This document shows positions 20,415 to 29,876 of a stretch of 64,000 nucleotides of DNA, one piece after another (within the stretch, counting starts at the first letter, position 1; each line of letters opens with the position of its first letter). The notes below the pieces were generated by a model. That model saw only the letters and a list, made by a program, of their open reading frames with translations. It was not told the origin of the DNA and did no database searches. The stretch is from Platanthera guangdongensis (lineage: Eukaryota; Streptophyta; Magnoliopsida; Asparagales; Orchidaceae), in the NCBI GenBank assembly GCA_039583875.1, contig CM077152.1, forward strand, positions 17,285,059 to 17,349,058, written 5' to 3'. The translations under genes and the position numbers were made by a program.

Positions 20415-22776
20415 ACTTTCCCCCTCAAGTCGGGCGAAAGATATCCATCATCCTGAGTTTATGGATGTCATCAGTAAACACATTGCATCCCAAGATTTTG
20501 GTGAAGAAATCAGTCAGTTGATCTTCAGAATGACTAAATGGAGTGACCAAATTTCCTTTATTCGAGTGGTATTTGATAAAACGTCGATTGACCTGAACAT
20601 GCTTACTCCTGTCATGTTGAATTGGGTTGCGAGTTATACTAATAGTTGTCTTGTTGTCATATTATAAGGAAAGTGGAGCATTCTCCCGAAGTCCCAGATA
20701 TTGTACACAGTACACAATCATAGACATTCTCGGAGATCTTGGGACATTAGCTGGTACTCAGCTTCTGCACTAGATCTGACCACCACATTCTGCTTATGGC
20801 TACGCCATATCACCAAATTTCCACCAACAAAGGTGTTGTATCCCGTAGTGGATTTCTTGTCGTCACGACTTTCATCTCAATCAACATCAGTGAAAACTTC
20901 GATCTTTAAGTGGTTGTTCTTGAAGAACATGAGGCCACGGCCTAGGGCCTTCTTTAAGTATCGTAGTACACGATAAGTGGCATCTTGATGTCTGATTCTG
21001 GGAGCATGGATATATCTACGTAAGATACTTACAACATATGTAATGTATGGACGCGTGTGAGATAAATATAAGGTATCCCAACCAATCTCTGATAGCTTGA
21101 GGCATCCATGCGATCACCATCACTGCCTTCATCAATCTTATGATTCTCCTTCATAGGAGTGTTAGCTGAAACACAACCAAGCATCCCAGTCTCTTTCAGC
21201 CGATCCAAAACATACTTTCGTTTAGACATGAAGATGCCTTGATTTGTTCTAGTCACTTCAATGCTCAAGAAGTATCATAATCTCCCTAAGTCCTTCACTT
21301 CGAATTCAGCAGACAAGAGTGCCTTGAGATTTGCAATTTTCTCCGTATTATCACCCATGATCACAATGTCATCCACGTACACAATAAGTATCATAATTTT
21401 TTGTTCACATCTTCAGATAAACATGGCGTGATTTGATTGTCCTTGTTCGTAGCAAAACTTGAGCATGTACTTGAGAAACCTGCCAAACCATGCCCTGGGA
21501 GACTATTTCAGGCCGTACAGTGACTTCCTTAAGTGACAGGCAAGCCCTTCATGTCTTTTTCATAAATCCAGGAGGGAATGTCATGTACATTTCTTCATCA
21601 AACTCAACATGGAGGAAGACATTTTTTTACATCTAATTGGCGAAGATTCATGTCCAAGCAAGCAACATGCCAACACATGACAGAAGAACTCGAATGGAGT
21701 TCATATTTGCTACCAGGCAACAGTTAGGACAACATCACCCCAATTGTATTTAGGAAGATGCATAGTGGTGAGAAGGCAACTAACAACATCAAGTAGATGT
21801 CAGTTTTTTCGTTCAACAATGCCATTTTTGGTAGAGGTGTGAACGCTTGTGGTTTAATGTAAAATAAAATGACTGCTGAGATGGAACCAAACACACCACG
21901 ATCATTTTATCCCTCCCATTATCACTTAGGACACAGATATTACCAGTGTACCGTGTCTGCATTATTTTATGAAAAGCTTGAAAATAAGAAAAAACTTCAT
22001 TTTTTTCTCTTTAAAAGATAGACCCACGTGGTGAGAGAAAAACAGTCGATAGAAGTCACAAACTAATAAAAACCAGATAAAGATAAAAAAGAGGATGACC
22101 CCCAAACATCAGAATGTATAACGACAAATGAGGTGCAACTAAGAGATGAAAATGCAATGAATATTGTTTAACATGTTTAGAGATTTTACAAACATCACAA
22201 GCCAACATATTAATAAAAGGCAACAAAGCGGGAAACAGTTTTTGAAGATAAACACGGGAGGGATGTCCAAGGCACAAATGTCAGCGTCAAGCATCAGCAA
22301 CAGTAATAGTATAAGCGGAGAGAGCCTGAGACAGTAATTGAGAATCCAGGTAGTACAAGTCACAGCCAATGGTCCGCTTCGTACCCAATTTCTGAATATC
22401 ATAGGAATCATGAAAAAGTTACAGAGCAGTTAAAAGATCGAGTGATATTGCCAATCAAAAGTAAACTGTGGGGAAAAGACGGAACATGTAGGACAGAAGA
22501 GAGAAAAATTGACCGAGAACAAGAGAAATGTCATTTGCCTGCAATGGGGGACAAGGTGTCATTTGTCATGATAACCTTGTCCTTACTAGGAAAATGTGTG
22601 CAGGAAACAAAACCTGGGGAGGATCCAGTCATATGATCGGTGGCTCCCGAGTCAATGATCAAATTAGATGGAGTGGTGGCAGCATGAACACTAGACATAT
22701 CAATAGTAGCAAAAGAAGTAGACGCACCAGAGGCAGTGCCAGACTGGGAGTAATGTAGACGATAGAGAGCACCCAA
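20415..22776 (-). pseudogene. Copia E pol pseudogene
   Basis: Minus strand, heavily eroded but in copia order. Protease at 22776-22531 has LIIDSGATDHMTG. A pre-integrase CLGHPSRVYLQKLFP lies near 22277. The integrase core is mostly lost (21800-22050). RT pieces are at 21700-21029, with SIEVTRTNQGIFMSKRKYVL and SSYQRLVG. RNase H lies at 20960-20600: YRVLRYLKKALGRGL, then TDVD, KSTTGY and [10 protein letters not shown]. The purine tract follows at 20415. Sequence words differ from A/B/C/F, so E belongs to another copia lineage. No functional product. Confidence 0.8.
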
Positions 22777-23533
22777 TTCATACGCGGTAAAATGGCCTGG
22801 AAGAGGACAGGTAGGCTCTTCATAGACTTTCGTAGAATAGGCAACATCATAAGATCTTGAACCACCTTATTGAGACCTCCCACGTCCGGATCCACGACCA
22901 CGTCCTGCGGTCCTGGTGGAGCAAGATGATGATGGAGTTTTTGGCGATGCGTATCTGGTTCCCTATTGTGTTTCTCTTGGTGGGACCTCTCGGAAGGCAT
23001 AACAGAATCATCGAAAGCTACAGGAAGCGACAAACAGTAACAACGACAGTCACCGACCCAAACAGTAACAACGATAGCGACAACAACTATAGGCAGCGAC
23101 AATAGCTTCCATAATCAGCGTAGACATAGGAAGAAGTATCAGAATGTGTCATCAAAGTCATGGATGGAAGCAGTAATACTGACAAGGCCAACAGAAGTTG
23201 ATGTCGTCGAGCGAAAGCAGCGGTCGATCGGAAGAGGTTGCTTAGGTCGTCGACTAGATCACCGTGCGGGAGCGATGAAACGACGACAGAGCTAGCAAGG
23301 AGAAATGGGAGGGGTTGACGGCGAGGCAGTTAACATCACAAGGAGAGGCGGCAGATTCCTTCAACGAGTGCAACAGTTGGCCTGATTATTAACCGCATGG
23401 GCCCGACATGCGAGAATCTCACAAAATAGCGGGAAGAGGAAGACGAGCTTCACAAGATTACAGAAAGAGGCGTGGGCTAATGTAGTGTGCGACGCGGAGA
23501 GAGAGCGGCACGAGATTAGGGCTTGCTCTGATA
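22777..23533 (-). pseudogene. Gag/leader region of copia E, eroded
   Basis: Between protease and the 5' LTR. Only 750 bp are present, so gag is truncated. One frame shows an Asp/Val/Gly-rich piece at 22870-22920 that looks like an RGRG-type gag C-terminus read in the wrong frame. No zinc knuckle is readable. Confidence 0.45.
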
Positions 23534-23681
23534 CGAAGTTGAAAAAAGTGATAATAATTTTATTATGTAAGAGACCCTTTACACATACATATACTTGAGT
23601 AAGAGCCTAAAAGACGCTAATAACCCTATTGGGTATTACATAATGAACACGACTTGAAAGTATTAATCTATATTAATTACA
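23534..23681 (-). repeat. 5' LTR of copia E
   Basis: 148 bp partner of the split left LTR, preceded by GCTCTGATAC (PBS complement). Confidence 0.75.
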
Positions 23682-23735
23682 ACTTTAGTATCAATGAAGC
23701 CACTATAATCATCATATGTATGTCAAAAATAAATT
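23682..23735 (-). pseudogene. Possible second half of copia remnant J
   Basis: Minus-strand YDDYSGFIDTK resembles the copia RNase H motif DADYAGSLDD. It would join 14651 if element E were removed. Very short, so tentative. Confidence 0.3.
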
Positions 23736-23821
23736 ATATATATATATATATATGTGCATTTACCGGGACCTCTCCTCTAAGTTTGAAAAAATACCGATTG
23801 CCCCCCTCTTATTATTGAAAG

Positions 23822-24002
23822 TGTTAGAGAAATAGGATATATTGTAAAGGCCCATTATTTTGGTCCATTTTATTCTCTCTTGCTTTAGTCCCACATCTCT
23901 TGTATAGGACCCTTCTCCTCTCTCCTCTCCTATATATATGTTCTCATACTTGTTTTTAATATATGAAAAAGTGTTCATAAGGTTTGGGATCATTTCTCTA
24001 CA
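23822..24002 (+). repeat. 5' LTR of copia A
   Basis: 181 bp, TGTTAGAGAAATAGG to CATTTCTCTACA. Confidence 0.95.
23931..23938 (+). promoter_or_regulatory. TATA box in the A 5' LTR
   Basis: TATATATA after a CT-rich block (CTCCTCTCTCCTCTCC). Related LTRs have TATATA or TATATAAA at the matching place. Confidence 0.6.
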
Positions 24003-24014
24003 TGGTATCAGAGC
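24003..24014 (+). other. Primer-binding site of copia A
   Basis: TGGTATCAGAGC directly after the LTR, complementary to the 3' end of plant initiator Met tRNA. Confidence 0.93.
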
Positions 24015-24213
24015 TTGCGGTCCTCTAGCTGCGGTCTTCCCTTGTCTTCAAACCGCCCAGCTCGCCTAGCCCGCCTTCCCCTGCGGCCTACCTTTTCTGT
24101 TCGCTCCAATCTCCTGCGGACTATTTTTCCCCTATCCGTGTGCCTTCTGCGGACTGCCCCTCCGCATCCGCCTCTCTTCTCTCTCTCTCCGTGGTTCCAC
24201 CTTACTCAGGCTT

Positions 24214-24250
24214 CTTATAGCCATCTTCTGCTCTGACCCGTGGGGCCCAC
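24214..24250 (-). promoter_or_regulatory. Antisense promoter-like module in the A leader
   Basis: The minus strand reads GTGGGCCCCAC (24250-24240), then CTATAAG (24220-24214), same order, spacing and orientation relative to the element as in C. Confidence 0.35.
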
Positions 24251-24373
24251 CTCTTCTATCCGCTGCGGGCTTTCCTTCCTGACCGTTGCACGCTCTTCTT
24301 CTGTCCACTCGAGCCTCCTTGCTCGCGGATTGCTCCTCTCTACTCCCTATCCGCAGTCTCTTGCGGACTGCTC

Positions 24374-25771
24374 TTGTCTGCTGCGGGCTCGAGCTCATCT
24401 CTCCTGTTCGCTGCGGGCTCTCCTCTTGTCCGCTGCGCGCTCCTCTTCTCCCTTGCTGCGTGGATTCTTCATCCTCGCGGTCTCTTCTTCAGTCCGCCAT
24501 GGGTTTGCTGCGGCTTGATCTATGCTATAGTCTGCTGCGACCTGCTCAGCTCGCTGCGTGGGCTGTCCTCCGGTCCGCCGCGAGCTCTCCTCTTCTCTGG
24601 TGCGGCCTGCCTTCTACTTCAAATCCGCTGCAACCTGCTCTCTACTCCAGTCCGCTGCGGCCTGCCCCAGTCCGCTGCGGCCTGCCCCAGTCCGCTGCGG
24701 CCTGCCCCAGTCCGCTGCGGCCTGCCCCAGTCCGCTGCGGCCTGCCCCAGTCCGCTGCGGCCTGCCCCAGTCCGCTGCCCCAGCGCTGCGATCTGCCCCA
24801 GTCCGCTGCGATCTGCTTCAGACCGCTGCGATCTACTCCAGACCGCTGCGTTCTCTACTTCAAGCCGCTGCGGCCTGCTAACTGCTCCGTCTGCTGCATC
24901 TCTTCAAACGACGAGCTCCTTTCCTGCACTTGCGGCCTCTCCTCTCTACTCGCTGCCGACTACACCATTTCCCTGCGGCCTGGTTCTTGCTGCAGCCTCG
25001 GCTTCTCCTGCGGCCTGGTTCTCGCTGCGGGCTCAGCTTCTACCTGGTCCTTGTGCGGCCTCTGCGGCCTTGCTGCGGCCTCTGCTTGGTGCTCCTGCTG
25101 CGGCCTCTGCGGCCTCTGCGGCCTGGTCTTTGGCGACCCCTATAAGGATGTGTGCCTATTCCGCACTGATCACCCCACCACTGGGCTCTGTGGTGTCTAT
25201 CTCTGATAGCGGAAGCTCCTGTCTTGTACACAGTTACTCATGGATTTTGGACTCCGGTGCGACGCACCACATTACCCCACTACAGCCTCCACACTACCTG
25301 GCCTCCGTGCATCCTAAGTTCATCACTGTTGCAAATGGGGATACCACTCCCGTCTCTGGATCCGCTGACATCCCTCTTACTCCCTCTATTACACTTCAAT
25401 CTGTTCTTCATGTTTCTCGCTCTCCTTTTAATATTCTCTCTATTAGTCGTCTAATTCACGACCTCAATTGCGACATAACCTTCTCTTCAACCTCTTGTGT
25501 TGTGCAGGATCGCAAGACGCGGAACGTCCTCGGTACCGGGCGGCTGTCCAATGGGCTCTACATTTTCGGTTCCTCTTCTCCCACCGCTCTCTCCACCATC
25601 TCTTCTGTTGACTGGTATCGTCGTCTTGGGCATGCTCCTCTTCCAATTCTCCAGAAAGCTTTTCCTGATGTTTCCCTTTCTGAGTTTCGGTGTGAGTCTT
25701 GCATTTATGGCAAACAACATCGTGTCTCCTTTACCTCCCCTAGTACTCGGTGCGATGCCCCTTCTCCTTAG
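24374..25771 (+). CDS. Leader-protease fusion ORF of copia A
   Basis: 465 open codons. The first ~275 are leader translated as an Ala/Ser/Pro/Cys/Leu-rich low-complexity chain with no gag motif. Protease follows: [13 protein letters not shown] (near 25235-25275) and PVSGSADIPL. Then comes the pre-integrase domain (WYRRLGHAPLPILQKAFPD, near 25615-25670, and [11 protein letters not shown]). The frame is lost between about 25750 and 25771, where integrase continues in another frame. The start shown is just the first ATG of the open stretch; the true start is unknown. Whether the leader part is ever translated is unproven. Confidence 0.7.
   Translation: MSAAGSSSSLLFAAGSPLVRCALLFSLAAWILHPRGLFFSPPWVCCGLIYAIVCCDLLSSLRGLSSGPPRALLFSGAACLLLQIRCNLLSTPVRCGLPQSAAACPSPLRPAPVRCGLPQSAAACPSPLRPAPVRCPSAAICPSPLRSASDRCDLLQTAAFSTSSRCGLLTAPSAASLQTTSSFPALAASPLYSLPTTPFPCGLVLAAASASPAAWFSLRAQLLPGPCAASAALLRPLLGAPAAASAASAAWSLATPIRMCAYSALITPPLGSVVSISDSGSSCLVHSYSWILDSGATHHITPLQPPHYLASVHPKFITVANGDTTPVSGSADIPLTPSITLQSVLHVSRSPFNILSISRLIHDLNCDITFSSTSCVVQDRKTRNVLGTGRLSNGLYIFGSSSPTALSTISSVDWYRRLGHAPLPILQKAFPDVSLSEFRCESCIYGKQHRVSFTSPSTRCDAPSP
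24651..24770 (+). repeat. 20-bp tandem repeat in the A leader
   Basis: Six head-to-tail copies of TCCGCTGCGGCCTGCCCCAG with no mismatch seen, followed by degenerate copies to about 24860. Since 20 is not divisible by 3, the array cycles through all frames every 60 bp without a stop. Confidence 0.95.
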
Positions 25772-26334
25772 TCCATTCTGATATTTGGGGGCCATATAAG
25801 CTCCCGAGTGTTTTTGGCTATCGGTATTTTGTCACATTTATCGATGACTACTCATGCGTTACCTGGTTATATTTACTTCGAGATCGTACTGAACTTCCCT
25901 CCACTTTCCGTGCCTTTCTGGTAGAGATTCGTACTCAGTTTTCTACCTGTGTCAAAATTCTTCGTACCGATAATGCGCACGAGTATACAGGCCGCACCTT
26001 CTCTAATATCTGCACCGAGTTTGGTATTGTTCATCAGATCTCGTGTGCATATACTCCTCAACAGAACGGCGTCGCCAAGCGGAAGAATCGACACCTTCTC
26101 GAGGTCGCCCGCTCTCTCATGTTTCAAATGCAAGTTCCACCTCTCTATTGGAACTTTTCCGTCTCTACTGTCTGTCATCTCATCAACCGCATGCCCTCAT
26201 CTACCTTGAACTTCGTGGCTCCTGTCACTTTTCTCTTTCCTTCCAAGGCTCTGTTCTCTCTCACGCCCCGAGTCTTTGGATGCACATGCTATGTTCATAA
26301 CCCTGCTCCGCCCACTGACAAGCTCGCTCCCTGA
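25750..26334 (+). pseudogene. Integrase of copia A, catalytic Glu lost
   Basis: Open frame through the integrase core: VHSDIWGPY (first Asp), LRTDNAHEY (second Asp), then [19 protein letters not shown]. In B and C the third position is GVAERKN; here it is Lys (AAG, 26077-26079), so the DDE triad is broken. RVFGCTCYVHN and TDKLAP end at a TGA (26332-26334), where relatives continue. Confidence 0.88.
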
Positions 26335-26343
26335 GCAACCAAG

Positions 26344-26919
26344 GTGATGTTTGTTGGCTACTCCTGCACCCAAAAAGGATATGTTTGCTATTCTCCTGCC
26401 GACGGTAAACTAATCATCTCTGTTGATGTCACCTTTCGGGAAGATCAACCCTTTCATACCATATCTACAGATCCGTTTCTTCCTCCTCCTATAATTCGGT
26501 CTGTCGTACCCGTTACGTCTCCTTCCCCCCACTCTACTCCCAACACCTACCCTCCACCCCCCCCCCCGCCAATCCGTCCTACGCCGCCTATCATCCAGGT
26601 GTACTCCCGTCGCCCTCCGAGCTCTCATGCCCTGCCACGGCCTCCCTCTACCGAAGTGATTTCACGGCCTGCTGATCCGGTGCCTATCTCCACAGCTCAT
26701 CCCATGGCGAATTATGTCTCGTTACATCGCCTGTCCCCGACCCTTCACACCTTTGTTACTTCATTGTCCTCTATTTCTGTTCCTACTTCTGTGCAGGAGA
26801 CTTTGCAACGTCCAGGTTGGCGTGCTGCCATGGATGAAAAAATGTGCGCCCTTTGGGCGAATCAGACTTGGGATCTGATCCCTCTACCACCTGAGCAGAC
26901 TACAGTTAGTTGCAAATGA
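26344..26919 (+). pseudogene. Integrase-RT linker and RT start of copia A
   Basis: Same frame as the integrase piece. FVGYSCTQKGYVCYSP is followed by a long Pro/Thr-rich linker and then SLSSISVPTSVQETLQRPGW and NQTWDLIPLP, the start of the RT domain. It ends at a TGA (26917-26919) in a conserved SCKW position. Confidence 0.85.
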
Positions 26920-28356
26920 GTTTTTGTCATCAAGCATGCTTCCGATGGGACGGTTGACCGTATTAAGGTCAGACTGGTGGCTCGTGGCTTTACTCAACAA
27001 CACGGTCTCGACTATGAGGAGACCTTCTCTCCGGTCGCCAAGCTCAACACGGTTCGTGTCCTTCTCTCTGTCGTTGTGCATCGTCGGTGGCCCTTGCACC
27101 AACTCGATATTAAAAATGCGTTTCTCAATGACGACCTACAAGAAACCGTCTATATGCAACAACCTCCCGGGTTTGAGATCACGGGGGAGTCCAGAGTTTG
27201 TCATCTTAAGAAATCTATCTATGGTCTCAAACAATCCCTGCGGACATGGTTCGATAAGTTCAGTAAAGCTGTTCAGGCAGTTGGTTTTACTCGGAGTTCG
27301 ACAGACTTCTCTCTGTTCACTCGACATAGAACAACAGACACGATTCTCCTTTTGGTATATGTTGATGACATCCTAATCACAGACGATGACTCAAAAGGGA
27401 TACTAGAGGTCAAACAACATCTTAGCTCTGTTTTCCAAACAAAAGATTGGGGTAACCTTCGATACTTCCTTGGCCTTGAAATCGCAAGACGTCCTGATGG
27501 ACTTGTCCTATCCCAACGGAAGTACTGCCTTGATCTTCTCCGTGATGCTGGCTACTCCGGGTGTAAACCTGTGGACACACCGATGGATGCCAATCACAAG
27601 CTATGTGCCCATGGGTCTGACTCTTATGATCTGCTTTCAAACCCTGAGTATTATCGACGGCTTGTAGAAAAACTGATATATCTGACAATTACAAGACCTG
27701 ACATCTCATTTGTTGTTGGAGTAGTCAGTCGGTATATGCATGCTCCTCGAGGCTCTCATTTACAAGCCGTGGAACGGATCCTCAGATACCTGAAGAATGC
27801 ACCAGGACAAGGGTTGGTATATAAACCATTTTCTTCTCTATCTCTTGTTGCATATTCTGATGCGGACTATGCGGGCTCCCTGGATGATCGACACTCTACT
27901 ACGGGTTTTTGTACCTTCTTTGGAGGGAATCTCATTACTTGGCGCAGTAAGAAACAATCTGTTGTTGCTCGCTCTTCTACTGAAGCTGAGTATCGTGCAA
28001 TGACCGCCGTTGTTTCTGAACTCACTTGGCTGGAGGCTCTTCTTGGTGATCTAGGAGTCACCTTATCCTCGCCAACTGTTCTACTTTGCGATAGTCAGGC
28101 CGCAATCCACATTGCGAAGAACCCAGTTTTTCATGAAAGGACCAAACACATTGAAGGTTATTGTTACTTCATCCGTGAAAAGGTTCAGTTAAATAAGTTA
28201 GAGCTAGAGCATGTTCCCGCTTCTAAGCAAGTTGCTGACATCCTCACCAAGGCATTGCCCTGGCATTTGTACCATCAGTTCTTATCCAAGCTTGGTGCCT
28301 ACGATTTGTATGCTCCAGCTTGCGGGGGAGTGTTAGATAAATATGATATATTGTAA
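26920..28356 (+). CDS. RT-RNase H ORF of copia A
   Basis: Open from 26920 to the stop at 28354-28356, inside the 3' LTR. RT shows [46 protein letters not shown], catalytic YVDD (27358-27369) and FLGLEIARRPDG. RNase H shows [45 protein letters not shown] and HIEGYCYFIREKV, then VADILTKALP and ACGGVL. All RT catalytic residues are present. It would act on element RNA in virus-like particles, but upstream breaks separate it from protease and no gag is encoded. Confidence 0.93.
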   Translation, partial: VFVIKHASDGTVDRIKVRLVARGFTQQHGLDYEETFSPVAKLNTVRVLLSVVVHRRWPLHQLDIKNAFLNDDLQETVYMQQPPGFEITGESRVCHLKKSIYGLKQSLRTWFDKFSKAVQAVGFTRSSTDFSLFTRHRTTDTILLLVYVDDILITDDDSKGILEVKQHLSSVFQTKDWGNLRYFLGLEIARRPDGLVLSQRKYCLDLLRDAGYSGCKPVDTPMDANHKLCAHGSDSYDLLSNPEYYRRLVEKLIYLTITRPDISFVVGVVSRYMHAPRGSHLQAVERILRYLKNAPGQGLVYKPFSSLSLVAYSDADYAGSLDDRHSTTGFCTFFGGNLITWRSKKQSVVARSSTEAEYRAMTAVVSELTWLEALLGDLGVTLSSPTVLLCDSQAAIHIAKNPVFHERTKHIEGYCYFIREKVQLNKLELEHVPASKQVADILTKALPWHLYHQFLSKLGAYDLYAPACGGVLDKYDIL

Positions 28357-28453
28357 ATGCCCATTATTTTGGCCCATTTTATTCTCTCTTGCTTTAGTCT
28401 CACATCTCTTGTATAGAACCCTTCTCCTCTCTCCTCTCCTATATATATGTTCT
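28331..28453 (+). repeat. 3' LTR of copia A, left part
   Basis: Starts TGTTAGATAAATATG after the purine tract and runs to ATATGTTCT, where B is inserted. The remaining 58 bp are at 33172-33229. Confidence 0.95.
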
Positions 28454-28636
28454 TGTAGAGAAAGCTCCAAACCTTGTATATCCTTCTTGAATTAATAATT
28501 ACAAGTGTGAATACATTTATATAGGGGAAGAAGGAAGAGAGAAATCCCAATCCAAGATGTGAGACTAATACAAATAGAGAGAGAGAAGAGGGAAGAGTGG
28601 GACCCTAGATGGGCCTTAAAGTAGGCTTTTCTAACA
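28454..28636 (-). repeat. 3' LTR of copia B
   Basis: Plus-strand TGTAGAGAAAGC to GCTTTTCTAACA. Confidence 0.95.
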
Positions 28637-29876
28637 CTCCCCCGCAAGCTGGAGTGTACAAGTCGTAGGCACCAAGCTTGAATAAAAACTGGTAGTATAG
28701 AGGCCGAGAGAGAGCTTTAGTCAGGATGTCAGCAACTTGGCTTGCAGCAGGAACATGCTCTAAATTTATCTTCTTTGCCGGTACCTTTTCTCGGATGAAG
28801 TGACAGTCAACTTCAATATGCTTTGTGCGTTCGTGAAATACAAGATTTTTGGAAATATGGATTGCCACTTGACTGTCACAAAATAGAGTCGCTGGCGATG
28901 AGAGACGAACACCCAAGTCTCTCAGAAGGCTCTCAAGCCAAGTCAACTCGGAAACAACAGCAGCCATAGCGAGGTACTCAGCTTCAGCAGAAGAGCGAGC
29001 AACCACATTTTATTTCTGGCTACGCCAGGTTATGAGATGTCCACCGAAGTAGGTACAAAATCCTGTTATGGAATGCCTATCATCAATGGACCCGACATAG
29101 TCAGCGTCAGAGTAAGCGACAAGGGATAAAGAAGTGGATGGCTTGTACACAAGCCCTTGTCCTGGAGCGTTCTTGAGATACCGAAGAATGCGCTCGACAG
29201 CTTGAAGATGAGATGTCCTCGAGGCATGCATAAATCGACTCACGACTCCAACGACAAAGGAGATGTCTGGTCGAGTAATTGTAAGGTAGATCAGTTTCCC
29301 AACCAGGCGTCTGTAGTATTCCGGATTCGTAAGCAGCTCATTGGAGTCAGAGCTATGGGCCGATAGCCTGTGATTCGCGTCCATTGGAGTATCCGTAGGT
29401 TTGCATCCTGAATAGCCAACATCATGAAGAAGATCCATACAATACTTCCTTTAGGATAATACAAGACCATCAGGCCGTCGTGCAACCTCAAGCCCGAGAA
29501 AATACCGTAGGTTACCAAGATCTTTGGTCTGAAAGGCGGAGTTCAACTGTTGCTTGGTATGTTGTATCCCAGTAGTATCGTCGCCAGTAATGAGGATATC
29601 GTCAACATAGACAAGTAGAATCACTGTTCCGGTTGGCCGATGTCGAGTGAAGAGAGAGAAGTCAGCCGAGCTCCTAGTGAAGCCAATATTGCGGACTACC
29701 GTGCTGAATTTGTCAAACCAAGCGCGCGGGGATTGTTTGAGACCATAAATAGATTTCCGCAGATGACAAACCCGAGACTCCCTCGTGGTCTCAAACCCGG
29801 GAGGTTGATGCATATAAACAGTCTCCTGAAGATCACCATTGAGGAAGGCGTTCTTAACATGCAGTTGATAAAGAGG
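28605..29876 (-). pseudogene. RT-RNase H of copia B with three nonsense codons
   Basis: It continues the frame of the upstream ORF without any frameshift. Stops are TGA at 29877-29879 (RT N-terminal part), TAA at 29451-29453 (after RRPDGLVLS) and TAA at 29010-29012 (after TWRSQK in RNase H). RT shows VYMHQPPGFETTRESRV and VYVDDILITGDD, with the catalytic YVDD intact. RNase H shows [40 protein letters not shown] and [13 protein letters not shown]. The C-terminus runs a few codons into the LTR. Confidence 0.92.

Larger units (their letters stand above)
14658..23681 (-). mobile_element. Old degenerate copia element E (contains D)
   Basis: LTR copies of about 150 bp occur at 14658-14762 plus 20369-20414 (split by D) and at 23534-23681. 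Shared blocks are AGTGATAATAATT, TATACTTGAGTAAGAG and GTATTAATCTATATTAAT. The purine tract complement CTTTCCCCCTC (20415 onward) and PBS complement GCTCTGATAC (23525-23534) sit where expected for a minus-strand element. ACTTT at 14652-14656 and 23682-23686 is a probable target duplication, one base offset from my LTR start. The LTRs are about 86% alike, so it is old. Confidence 0.75.
24015..25199 (+). other. CCGC-rich leader of copia A
   Basis: About 1.2 kb of sequence built from words such as CTGCGGCCTG, GTCCGCTGCGG and CTCGCTGCG, with strong pyrimidine excess and few stop codons. It stands where gag should be. The 5' part (24200-24260) matches element C's leader closely, including the antisense GTGGGCCCCAC box (24240-24250) and antisense CTATAAG (24214-24220). 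Confidence 0.75.

Noticed and set aside
24003..24014. TGGTATCAGAGC blocks as tRNA gene pieces
   Set aside because: They adjoin LTR ends in the orientation of primer-binding sites; no cloverleaf or internal promoter boxes around them.
24651..24860. Regular 20-bp repeats that could suggest a CRISPR array or protein repeat domain
   Set aside because: Copies are directly adjacent with no spacers, in a plant retrotransposon leader. The repeat is not a multiple of three, so no constant protein repeat is encoded in one frame.
24286..25206. 306-codon plus-strand frame in the A leader as a host gene
   Set aside because: Low-complexity leader translation with no domain, lying between PBS and protease of element A.
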